DNA of 12,568 nucleotides from Candidatus Methanophagales archaeon. GTDB taxonomy: Archaea > Halobacteriota > Syntropharchaeia > Alkanophagales > Methanospirareceae. A program made the translations under genes and the position numbers. Below the pieces are notes generated by a model, which saw only the letters and a list, made by a program, of their open reading frames with translations, did not search any database and was not told the DNA's origin. Shown one piece after another: positions 1-6,864 of the stretch. The stretch lies in the NCBI GenBank assembly GCA_030621535.1, contig JAUXHM010000014.1, forward strand, positions 1 through 12,568. Direction: 5' to 3'. The number at the start of each line of letters is the position of its first letter. The first letter of the stretch is position 1.

Positions 1-2441
1 TCTTCCTTGCTTGATGCCCCGTAATAAGGCGGCAGGTTATAGAATCGCTGTAACAAATCATCCACAAAATTCGACACGCGAACCAAATGCGATGCCGCAT
101 CAACCGAAATCACAATGTCTTGCTGCTTGAGTTCCACTATTTGTGCGTCGCTTTCCAACTCCGCACCGCTTAGGTCATGCGAGTACCCCAGCTCTTTTGC
201 TCTTTCCACGCTCAGCCCTATTTCTTTCGGCTTGAAATGCGTCAATGGCAAATTCGTGAAATCGTATCTTATCGTACCGTCTTTAAACACGAACACACCA
301 TGCTTCGCTCTTAATATCCCCTTCCCAAGATGCTCCGCCACTTTTTGACTCGATATAAGGCCTTGCACACATTTTACGTCCACTTTGTTAATGTCAAAAT
401 CAATGCCCAACCTGCTCAGCGTTTTGTGATAGTAGTCCCACAAATCAACGCTTTTTTTACCTCTGGATGCCGGATACCGGACACGGGATACAGGTTTAGG
501 TTTGACTTGCATCTTGGATTTTGGATTTTGCATCACCACCTGAGTTTGAAAATTGCCCATTTCCACTTCTATCACTCTTTCTTTTAACGCTCTCTTCAGA
601 GACCTGTTCTTTCCCCCGTATTCCCCTACTGGGAAGATAGAATGAGGTGCAGGTTGCATTTTCCTCTCTTTTGATTTCTCGGGTCTTCCCATTCTCATGC
701 CTATTCTTGTCGGCGCTTTCGGTCTCGTCTTTATTCGCACTGACTCATCCCTACTCAAATCATCTGTTATCCCCAAACACCGTAGCAAAGCACCCGGCTC
801 TTCTATCCTGACCTGCATCCTGCATCCTGCATCCTGCATCTTTTCCTGACTTTGATGCAGGACAAGCAAATCCTCCAGAATCGCCTTTATTTTCCCTTCT
901 GCGTCATCGGGAATAAATAGTGCCTTTTCATCTGATACGGGATGCGGGTTTGTCTTGCCTCTTGCATCCTGCCTCATGCATCCCTTTTCGCATATCCACT
1001 CCGCTAAATATTCCCGGTCCTGCTCAGTTATGTCCTCCCACAAATAGGTATATGCAGGATGTAACGGCACTGCGAAGCGCGATGTGATTTCTATTGCTTC
1101 TGTTTGACTCGGTGTTTTGCAACGCCACTTCTCTGCTTCTTCCTTCGCGCTCGCTTCTAACTCCTTTAACCACCATTCATGCGAGTATGCACCGGGCATT
1201 AACCGATGCCCCGTTTCCAGAAACTCACCGTAATCAATGAGTATCTCACCTAAATCCACTATTTCCGCTATTTCCTCCCTTACCCTCTGAACGTCTTCAA
1301 CGGAATTTAATCTGATCAGGCTGCCATCTCTTAATTTCACTGTCGGTCCCTCAATGGAATCCACGGGAACAACACAAGCGGCTTTACCAGGCAGTTCGGG
1401 CTTTAGCTGCGTTCCCACGGCAGTGAATTCAAGTAAAGACATCGCTGCAGGGTGAATGCCCGCGGAAGCAAAACCCGAATTGCGTGCCCGACCATATCTC
1501 AATCCGAATGCCCCTTTTTCTGATGGTTTTCCGAATACGGGTCTCCCAGCTATCACGTCCGCTAAAAAATCCCGCTCTCCTTTCTCTACCTTCGATTTTA
1601 CTAACTTACTCACCCATTCCCAGCCCTGGATACCCATTTTATCAACATGCCTTTTTATCTTCGGCGCCTTCATTGCCATTCCTTCTGTGAGAACGAGTAC
1701 CATCCCGCCCCTTATTTTATTCGTGGCGACTCGTTCAAGGTCTTTATAGCCTCCAACTTCTCTATCCTCCGTAGGGTCGCCGTCTATGCAAATAGGGCAA
1801 TTCCCCACGATTTCCTTTATCTCTTCGTCCGTAGGCGTGTATTGCAATCCGCTTATTTGTGCATAGGCGGAAACCTCCAGTATATATCGCCCTATTTCTT
1901 CTTCTCGCGGCGAATACGCTGCAAATCCCACTTTACTCCTTAGATAATCCGCAACCAATACAGAAAGCGCCTGAGCAGTTCCACCTGCACTTCTTATCGG
2001 ACCCGAATAAAATATTTTAATGTACTCGCTCGAATCGTCGTTTCTTCCCGTTTCAACCCGCGCTATGCCATCCAAAGGCGCAGCAACCACGCCTTCGGTG
2101 AGAATCGCTACTGCGGTTCTAACTGCATGCTCTATCACTTCTATGCGCTTGTAGTTGCCGAATTTTTCTTCTGCGAAGTCATATCCTACTTTTAACGCTA
2201 TTTCCTCTCTACTGTGACCTTCTCGCTCTAATTCTCTTATCCTTCCGCTTATGCCTTTTATTCCTATAAGCGCTTCTACGCGAGCTGCAAGGTCTTTGGT
2301 TATCTCGATTTCTGGCTGAAGCGAAGGGTCAAAACCTCTTTTCCTCGCCTTTCGTGCTATTTCTGTTTCCTTTTTCAGTTTCTCCATCAACGTTTCATCG
2401 TATATCGCAGTCATGGTCATAGTCATAGCCGTCTTTACCAT
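1..2441 (-). CDS. polC: DNA polymerase D large subunit DP2, partial (C-terminus beyond the window)
   Basis: This is the catalytic large subunit of the archaeal replicative polymerase PolD, which works with the small exonuclease subunit DP1. About 813 N-terminal residues are visible; full DP2 proteins run roughly 1,100-1,300, so the C-terminal part, probably including the catalytic Asp cluster, lies off the left edge. DP2-type stretches seen in order are FYSGPIRSAGGTAQALSVLV, LQYTPTDEEI, NCPICIDGDPTED, NKIRGGMVLVL, TRIGMRMGRPEKS, GILRAKHGVFVFKDGTIRYD, LPLTHFKPKEIGLS and VSNFVDDLLQRFYNLPPYYG. The frame is open from 2441 to the edge with no intein. ATG 2441 is chosen because an in-frame TAG lies immediately upstream; ATGs at 2426, 2420 and 2414 are alternatives. 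It follows the 818-residue gene by 57 bp on the same strand. It is odd in carrying three heptamer-repeat tracts, in frame, at about residues 487-503, 534-543 and 636-659. Confidence 0.95.
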   Translation of the reverse strand, partial: MVKTAMTMTMTAIYDETLMEKLKKETEIARKARKRGFDPSLQPEIEITKDLAARVEALIGIKGISGRIRELEREGHSREEIALKVGYDFAEEKFGNYKRIEVIEHAVRTAVAILTEGVVAAPLDGIARVETGRNDDSSEYIKIFYSGPIRSAGGTAQALSVLVADYLRSKVGFAAYSPREEEIGRYILEVSAYAQISGLQYTPTDEEIKEIVGNCPICIDGDPTEDREVGGYKDLERVATNKIRGGMVLVLTEGMAMKAPKIKRHVDKMGIQGWEWVSKLVKSKVEKGERDFLADVIAGRPVFGKPSEKGAFGLRYGRARNSGFASAGIHPAAMSLLEFTAVGTQLKPELPGKAACVVPVDSIEGPTVKLRDGSLIRLNSVEDVQRVREEIAEIVDLGEILIDYGEFLETGHRLMPGAYSHEWWLKELEASAKEEAEKWRCKTPSQTEAIEITSRFAVPLHPAYTYLWEDITEQDREYLAEWICEKGCMRQDARGKTNPHPVSDEKALFIPDDAEGKIKAILEDLLVLHQSQEKMQDAGCRMQVRIEEPGALLRCLGITDDLSRDESVRIKTRPKAPTRIGMRMGRPEKSKERKMQPAPHSIFPVGEYGGKNRSLKRALKERVIEVEMGNFQTQVVMQNPKSKMQVKPKPVSRVRYPASRGKKSVDLWDYYHKTLSRLGIDFDINKVDVKCVQGLISSQKVAEHLGKGILRAKHGVFVFKDGTIRYDFTNLPLTHFKPKEIGLSVERAKELGYSHDLSGAELESDAQIVELKQQDIVISVDAASHLVRVSNFVDDLLQRFYNLPPYYGASSKE
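465..534. repeat. Degenerate heptamer array A inside polC
   Basis: Ten consecutive 7-bp units are readable on the plus strand with no slippage: GGATGCC, GGATACC, GGACACG, GGATACA, GGTTTAG, GTTTGAC, TTGCATC, TTGGATT, TTGGATT, TTGCATC. The first half is GGATAC-like; the second half is TTGSATY-like, close to the complementary motif. The array is translated in DP2 as a Lys/Pro/Gln/Arg-rich, low-complexity stretch around residues 636-659. It ends just before the conserved DLWDYYHKTLSRLG segment. Confidence 0.75.
814..841. repeat. Heptamer array B (TGCATCC)4 inside polC
   Basis: Four tandem units are visible: TGCATCC three times, then TGCATCT. A partial, diverged copy (TATCCTGACC) precedes them at 804-813. 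Because 7 is not a multiple of 3, the repeat is read in all three frames, giving KMQDAGCRMQ in DP2. It lies between LLVLHQSQE and VRIEEPGALLRCLGI, where other DP2 proteins have a short variable loop (family statement from memory). Confidence 0.85.
934..982. repeat. Degenerate heptamer array C inside polC
   Basis: Seven units are readable: GATACGG, GATGCGG, GTTTGTC, TTGCCTC, TTGCATC, CTGCCTC, ATGCATC. The order GATRCGG, then GTTTGWC, then TTGCATC-like units matches array A, so the two look like diverged copies of one element rather than independent slippage. It encodes an MRQDARGKTNPHPVSD-like segment after the conserved LAEWICEKG in DP2. Confidence 0.7.
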
Positions 2442-2498
2442 CTATGCAAATCGTTTCTCAAAAGAAAAAGTTTTGTGAAAGAAATAACTTTTAAAGTA
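2442..2498 (-). promoter_or_regulatory. Short gap upstream of polC with possible TATA box and T-rich stretch
   Basis: Read on the minus strand, this 57-bp gap starts with CTTTAAAAG, a TATA-like box about 40-45 nt before the polC ATG. It is followed by a T-rich run (CTTTTTCTTTTG, about 2459-2470) that could end transcription of the upstream gene. No strong Shine-Dalgarno sequence precedes ATG 2441. polC could therefore have its own promoter, be read through from upstream, or both; the sequence alone does not decide. Confidence 0.3.
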
Positions 2499-4955
2499 CT
2501 ACTCAACTATAATATCCCCCACCTCTCTTTCATACATGTCTCTCATATAAGCCACCGTGCCCATAATGACCCGGTTTATCGTATAGATAAAAGCTGCGCC
2601 ATACAGAATGCACGCAATGAAGAACAAAGACAGTATATAACTCCATTCGCTTTTTACCTCTTTTAACTTCTTTTCTGTATCCTCAGACATAAGTGACTCA
2701 CCTGCGACCTTGTAGTTCTTTAATGCATCTTCCAGGTATTTCTCCGCCAATCCATAGCTCTCAGAAAAAGTATCGTATTTATAAGGATTCAAAAGAAGAT
2801 GTGTATTCCAGATTCTAATAAGATCGTTCTCCCTGCTATTCATTATGTTTTTATCCGCTTCAATCCGAAAGTGTGTTGCATCGCTTGCTAATTCATCATG
2901 CTTATCCATGAGCAAAGATTCCTCATAGACACATTCCAATTTCTTTTCTTTATCGTTTAGCAGGCCATATATAGTAGCGGCATATTGATATGAAAGAGCG
3001 GATTCAAGCACATTTTCCTCCTTTTTTAATCTGCTTATGTCGCCCATTGCCATTGCGTGCTCTACCGCTTTCTTTATGTCCCACCCTCGCCCTTCAAGCA
3101 TTTTCGCCTCGTCAATCAACACCTCCTCTGTTGTCCTATCCGCACCCGTTGAGATATCCTTTGCATACCCAGATATATCCCAATTGTTCAGCTCGGAATT
3201 CGAACCTACTGTGGATGCGGATACCGAGGCACTCAATAAGTTCTCCACTGCTTTTCCATAGTTTTCCTCTTCACTGGATATAATACCATCATTCAGCGAT
3301 GATATTAGAGAGAGTGCGCCCTTCGTCAAAACAGGTATTTTTTTCCAGTCATCAGCATCTATTTCGCTTCCCTCTACAACTTCCAGCATCTCTACCCCGT
3401 TTGATATTATAACTTCTGAGGATGGATAACTCTTATATAACTGGGTTCCTCTGAATAATCTAAAACTTTCTATCATCTTCGTGATGTTTATCGGCACAAT
3501 CTTCGCCTTTACTTCCATTCTCTTTGCTCCTATCTCGTAAGCACTTATATCATACTTCCACGAATAATCCTTAGGCACTGCCTCCAATCCGGATTCTATT
3601 TTGAGCGTAATATTTCTTGACTCACCAGGAGGTATTTCATAGAAATCCGTCTCTTCTTTTAGCCATTTCCCGTATTCACCACTCTTTGAAAATCGTAAAT
3701 TCCGCACCGGTTTGTAAAGATAGACCTCCGTTAATGTTATATTCGCGCTTTTCTTTTTATATCCACGCTCTTTCAGCTCTATGGTCCCGAAATCAATAGA
3801 AGGGGGAGATGTTGTGAAATAAGGAGAGGTGGAGGAGACTGTAAAATCAACCGGCCATATTATCACTATGGTTATGTCCACATCACCATGCCCAGCCCCT
3901 CCGGCATCTATATACAACCTTCCGTGATACGTTCCTTCGGGTGCATCGTATGGTGCAATGACATGAAGTTCAATGTTTTCACTGCTCTTTCCAGAAACCG
4001 ATCCAGAAGGATTGACTATCTCAATTTCTATCTCTCGGGGATATTCTGTGAGCCAACTATTGAAGTCCATCGTCTCATCACCTTCATTCCTCACCCGCAC
4101 ATCAATATATCTATCATATTTGCGAACAGTGCCCTTTGGCTCATCGAACTTTATTTCCAAATCTCCATCGTGAAGTTTTCCGAGTTTCGGTGGCATCAAT
4201 ATGTATGCTTCAATCGTTATCGAGTCTGGACTTATTTCGGTATGGCTTGTGGTGGTTGTGATTTTGTAGTCCCATGAATATTCGTTTTTAATAATGGGGT
4301 CCTTTTCAGAAGTTATCTGAAATTTAATCTCAGCAAAAGAATCCTTATCTATCTGATTTGGTGGGTCATCTTTAATCGTAACCCACGGGTTTCCACTTAT
4401 TTTTTTTATTTCGATGCCTTTTACATCTTTATACCCATATACCTCGCTGATCGTAATCGTTTCTGATTCTTTGGATTTCTTGCTACCTATCTTTTCTCCT
4501 CTAAAATTGATTGAAGAAGGAGATACCACGATCTTTGCACAGTGTATTATCTTTACAGTGACAGTGGCGACCGTCACTTCTTCAGCTTTTATCTCGAGGT
4601 AATACGATATCTCATCCGCATCCCAAGATGCCTTGATCGTAATAACTTTGAATTCTCCTGGATCGAGGGGAAAATTATCAGAACAGGGAACAATCTTGGG
4701 ATCATGGCTAATGCTCACCACGGTGGCATTTTTTCCATTGTTAGTGATTGTTATAGTTTCCTCTGCTGTATAGAAATCCTCAGAGTGTCTTTTTGAATCA
4801 AATAATACTTTTACCTCAGGCTCAGGCGGAGTTACTACTATTTGAGGATTAGATGCGCTTGCACACCCTATACCTATGCACATTAAAAGGAAAGAAAAGA
4901 CGAAAATAGTAATACAAATACTAAACAATAAGCTCTTCGCCCAACCTCGTGTCAT
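2499..4955 (-). CDS. Bitopic surface protein: signal peptide, four Ig-like domains, helical stalk, C-terminal TM
   Basis: No named family is recognised. Numbered from ATG 4955, the 818-residue product has a signal or anchor helix (about 8-33, with a possible ASA cleavage site). Four beta-sandwich-like domains follow at about 37-137, 138-254, 256-366 and 367-488. The last two repeat the first two with a constant offset near 238 residues: SINF/SIDF, EVYGYK/EVYLYK, YSWDY/YSWKY. A helical stalk (489-770), a TM segment (773-793) and a cytoplasmic tail ending REVGDIIVE complete it, so nearly all of the protein is outside. ATG 4955 is preferred because GAGGAG lies 4 nt upstream; an in-frame GTG at 4967 adds four residues but has no ribosome site. 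It overlaps the upstream gene by 35 bp, suggesting translational coupling. A structural or scaffold role at the envelope is inferred. Confidence 0.9.
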   Translation of the reverse strand: MTRGWAKSLLFSICITIFVFSFLLMCIGIGCASASNPQIVVTPPEPEVKVLFDSKRHSEDFYTAEETITITNNGKNATVVSISHDPKIVPCSDNFPLDPGEFKVITIKASWDADEISYYLEIKAEEVTVATVTVKIIHCAKIVVSPSSINFRGEKIGSKKSKESETITISEVYGYKDVKGIEIKKISGNPWVTIKDDPPNQIDKDSFAEIKFQITSEKDPIIKNEYSWDYKITTTTSHTEISPDSITIEAYILMPPKLGKLHDGDLEIKFDEPKGTVRKYDRYIDVRVRNEGDETMDFNSWLTEYPREIEIEIVNPSGSVSGKSSENIELHVIAPYDAPEGTYHGRLYIDAGGAGHGDVDITIVIIWPVDFTVSSTSPYFTTSPPSIDFGTIELKERGYKKKSANITLTEVYLYKPVRNLRFSKSGEYGKWLKEETDFYEIPPGESRNITLKIESGLEAVPKDYSWKYDISAYEIGAKRMEVKAKIVPINITKMIESFRLFRGTQLYKSYPSSEVIISNGVEMLEVVEGSEIDADDWKKIPVLTKGALSLISSLNDGIISSEEENYGKAVENLLSASVSASTVGSNSELNNWDISGYAKDISTGADRTTEEVLIDEAKMLEGRGWDIKKAVEHAMAMGDISRLKKEENVLESALSYQYAATIYGLLNDKEKKLECVYEESLLMDKHDELASDATHFRIEADKNIMNSRENDLIRIWNTHLLLNPYKYDTFSESYGLAEKYLEDALKNYKVAGESLMSEDTEKKLKEVKSEWSYILSLFFIACILYGAAFIYTINRVIMGTVAYMRDMYEREVGDIIVE

Positions 4956-5880
4956 CCAACTCCTCACCCCATTTCTTGAAATCCATCCATATTATAACGG
5001 TGAAGAAGGAAAGGATAAAAAGATAAATTGCAACCACCTTAAGCGTGTCAAGCATCAACCGGTGATAAACAATTTTTATCTCATTTTCAATCCCTTTCAC
5101 ATTCCCCAGTTCTTTATCCTTATGCTTCTCATATATTTTCTTCGCTTTTTCAAAAGAATCCCTCGCTCTTATTATCTCCATAAAAGCAGCGCCAACGATT
5201 TCTGAAGAGGGATTCCTCGCTTTATCGAGATGTGAACTCGCTTCGTCAATGAACTCGGATGCCTTTCTCATGTCTCTCTTATATACCCATTCGTCTCTCC
5301 TCGACTCGAACTCCATCCTGCTCGCATCGCTTAGCGTATATATGCCACCTTTTTTATATGAAATTGAACTTATCTTCTCATATTCGATCTTAAGCTCTGT
5401 CTCTTTCTCGTTCCTTGAAATATCCTCAAAGAATTTCCCCTCGCTCCTGTAAAACCGCTTAAGTGCAAGCTCTGCGAGCATTGGTATTTCCGATATGTCG
5501 TATCCGCTGAGCGCATTTAGGTCCATATTATCCGCGATTTCAATCGCTTCTATGTGGTCTGAAGGGACTGAACTTTTGCTTAAATCCGCCATTTCTTCAA
5601 AATCGTCAATAATTCCGAGAAAAATATCCACCCACTCCTTTGTACCCCAGGTCACATCCTTACCTTCCATCCCCTGTATCACCGCTTGTGTCTTTGCCTT
5701 TGCAAGATATAACTCACCATAGTCGTCAAATAATTCGGGCTTATCTACTGATATTATATCTTCAAGCAGCTCCCTCTTCATCTCATCTGACCCTGCTGCG
5801 GGTGTGGAAAAAGAGAGGGTGCTGAATATAATCACGGTTAGCATTAATATCATCAATGTAACCAGGCTTCGCTTTTTCAT
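4921..5880 (-). CDS. Bitopic helical surface protein with C-terminal TM and short cytoplasmic tail
   Basis: No named family is recognised. The 319-residue product begins MKKRSLVTLMILMLTVIIF, a signal peptide ending near STPAAGS. About 245 mostly helical, charged residues follow, then a TM segment (about 279-299, VVAIYLFILSFFTVIIWM) and a basic-acidic tail ending DDTRLGEELIV. Its layout resembles the C-terminal half of the downstream 818-residue protein: both have helical stalk, TM and short tail, with similar segments such as IPMLAELAL and IPVLTKGAL. It could be a shorter paralog without the Ig-like part. ATG 5880 is preferred over an in-frame TTG at 5883; no ribosome site precedes it, and a TATA-like box 23-32 nt upstream suggests a leaderless message. 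It is the first gene of the minus-strand arm. Confidence 0.88.
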   Translation of the reverse strand: MKKRSLVTLMILMLTVIIFSTLSFSTPAAGSDEMKRELLEDIISVDKPELFDDYGELYLAKAKTQAVIQGMEGKDVTWGTKEWVDIFLGIIDDFEEMADLSKSSVPSDHIEAIEIADNMDLNALSGYDISEIPMLAELALKRFYRSEGKFFEDISRNEKETELKIEYEKISSISYKKGGIYTLSDASRMEFESRRDEWVYKRDMRKASEFIDEASSHLDKARNPSSEIVGAAFMEIIRARDSFEKAKKIYEKHKDKELGNVKGIENEIKIVYHRLMLDTLKVVAIYLFILSFFTVIIWMDFKKWGEELDDTRLGEELIV

Positions 5881-5928
5881 CAAAAATATATAGCACGATG
5901 AACTATAAATTTTTTAAGGAAATCACTT
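5881..5928. promoter_or_regulatory. Compact divergent promoter between the two arms of the module
   Basis: Only 48 bp separate the two opposing start codons. On the minus strand a TATA-like box (complement of CTATAAATTT, 5903-5912) lies 23-32 nt before ATG 5880, the spacing expected for a leaderless archaeal transcript. On the plus strand AAAAATATATA (5882-5892) could serve as a TATA box, giving a leader of roughly 10-15 nt that includes AAGGA (5916-5920), 8 nt before ATG 5929. The two promoters overlap, so the arms may be co-regulated or compete. Box assignments are by eye. Confidence 0.5.
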
Positions 5929-6864
5929 ATGACACACCTGTTCATCGGAATAGGAAACGCAGGGGGAGCAATTCTCAATGCTTTACTGGAATATAAAGAG
6001 GTGAGAAGAGCCAAGCCAATCGTTATCAAGTCCAAGCCCGAACCGGAAAAAGAGAGCGACAAGGAGGATAAAATAGAGGCGACTCTAAAGAAAGTAAAAG
6101 GCATTGAATTCGCTTTTTTGTTCTCCGGACTTGGTGATTGCAATATAACGCTTCATATAGCAGAAACGCTGACCGGGCTAAACATAAAAGTATTTCTTGT
6201 TGGCGTTTTGCCTGCGAACAGGCGAGAAAAAAGAGAAGAGCTGATAAATGCATATTATTCGATGGAAAAGCTAAAGGAGCATGTTAACTCATTTATAATC
6301 GTTGATAACCAGAGGATAGCGCACCTTCCTAATTTCGAAGATTATTATCCCCAGTATAATAGGTATATCGCATCTTGTATCGCAGACATTCTTATTGGGA
6401 CATCACGACCCGGTTCGTTACCCGAGGAGATGCAATTGTCTATGCATATGGATGAGGTAGTAAAGGCTTTGTCCTTCGAGAGTGAGCCCGGATATGTGGC
6501 ATTATCGAGGGCTTCAGAGCTTACGAAGGGATTATGGGGGTATATCTTCCCTTTTCTGAGGCACAGACCTCTTGACCTCAGAACACTTCTTCATGTTTCA
6601 TTGGATAAGCTCAGCGTTTCTGATGCACCGATAGGCTGTGATAAGAGCATCTCCTTTCTTCGAGTCCCGGAATATTATATTAGAAATAGAAGTGTGGATA
6701 GAGAACTGATAGAGGAATTCATGCCCTCGTATTCAAAAGAGTGCCATCTGGCTGTATCCACTACAAAGCGAAATATAGCAGCGATAACCAATTTGTTCAC
6801 CTATAAGTTCGATCAATTGGAAAGACTGCGGGAGATAAGGGGGCTTGCATATGAGAAAACATGA
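5929..6864 (+). CDS. Degenerate FtsZ/tubulin-fold protein lacking the GGGTGSG loop
   Basis: The order of elements follows FtsZ. There is an N-terminal strand and T1 loop (LFIGIGNAGGAILNALL, residues 4-20). A strand then leads to the T4 position (FAFLFSGLGDCNITLHIAE, 61-79), followed by S5 (IKVFLVGVLP, 86-95), S6 (SFIIVDNQRI, 121-130), an H7-like helix (YNRYIASCIADIL, 143-155) and a C-terminal domain. At T4 the phosphate-binding GGGTG(T/S)G is replaced by SGLGDCN. At the T7-like position (MHMDEVVKAL...GYVALS) only one Asp of the usual Asn/Asp set is evident. The linker at 35-52 is short and charged. It probably binds nucleotide weakly or not at all and may cap, seed or regulate the 900-residue relative encoded downstream (inference). 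It is the first gene of the plus-strand arm, with AAGGA 8 nt before ATG. Confidence 0.75.
   Translation: MTHLFIGIGNAGGAILNALLEYKEVRRAKPIVIKSKPEPEKESDKEDKIEATLKKVKGIEFAFLFSGLGDCNITLHIAETLTGLNIKVFLVGVLPANRREKREELINAYYSMEKLKEHVNSFIIVDNQRIAHLPNFEDYYPQYNRYIASCIADILIGTSRPGSLPEEMQLSMHMDEVVKALSFESEPGYVALSRASELTKGLWGYIFPFLRHRPLDLRTLLHVSLDKLSVSDAPIGCDKSISFLRVPEYYIRNRSVDRELIEEFMPSYSKECHLAVSTTKRNIAAITNLFTYKFDQLERLREIRGLAYEKT

Noticed and set aside
465..982. Heptamer arrays considered as a CRISPR array
   Set aside because: Units are 7 bp, directly abutting, without spacers, and lie inside a coding frame.
115..1943. Several open frames on the plus strand across the polC region
   Set aside because: They are shadows of the minus-strand DP2 frame, which is continuous and carries many DP2 motifs. 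The plus-strand products are compositionally odd and match nothing recognisable.
1..2441. Possible intein in DP2
   Set aside because: The visible part runs through conserved DP2 blocks without an intein-sized insertion. Known DP2 insertion sites near the catalytic region would be beyond the left edge, so nothing can be said there.
4849..4866. Lipobox (GIGC) making the 818-residue protein a lipoprotein
   Set aside because: Position -3 is Gly rather than Leu, Ile, Val or Ala, and an ASA-type cleavage site follows closely, so ordinary processing or an uncleaved anchor is as likely. A C-terminal TM already provides anchoring.
4956..4967. GTG 4967 as the start of the 818-residue surface protein
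   Set aside because: The ATG at 4955 has GAGGAG 4 nt upstream, while the GTG lacks any ribosome site; the signal peptide is complete either way.
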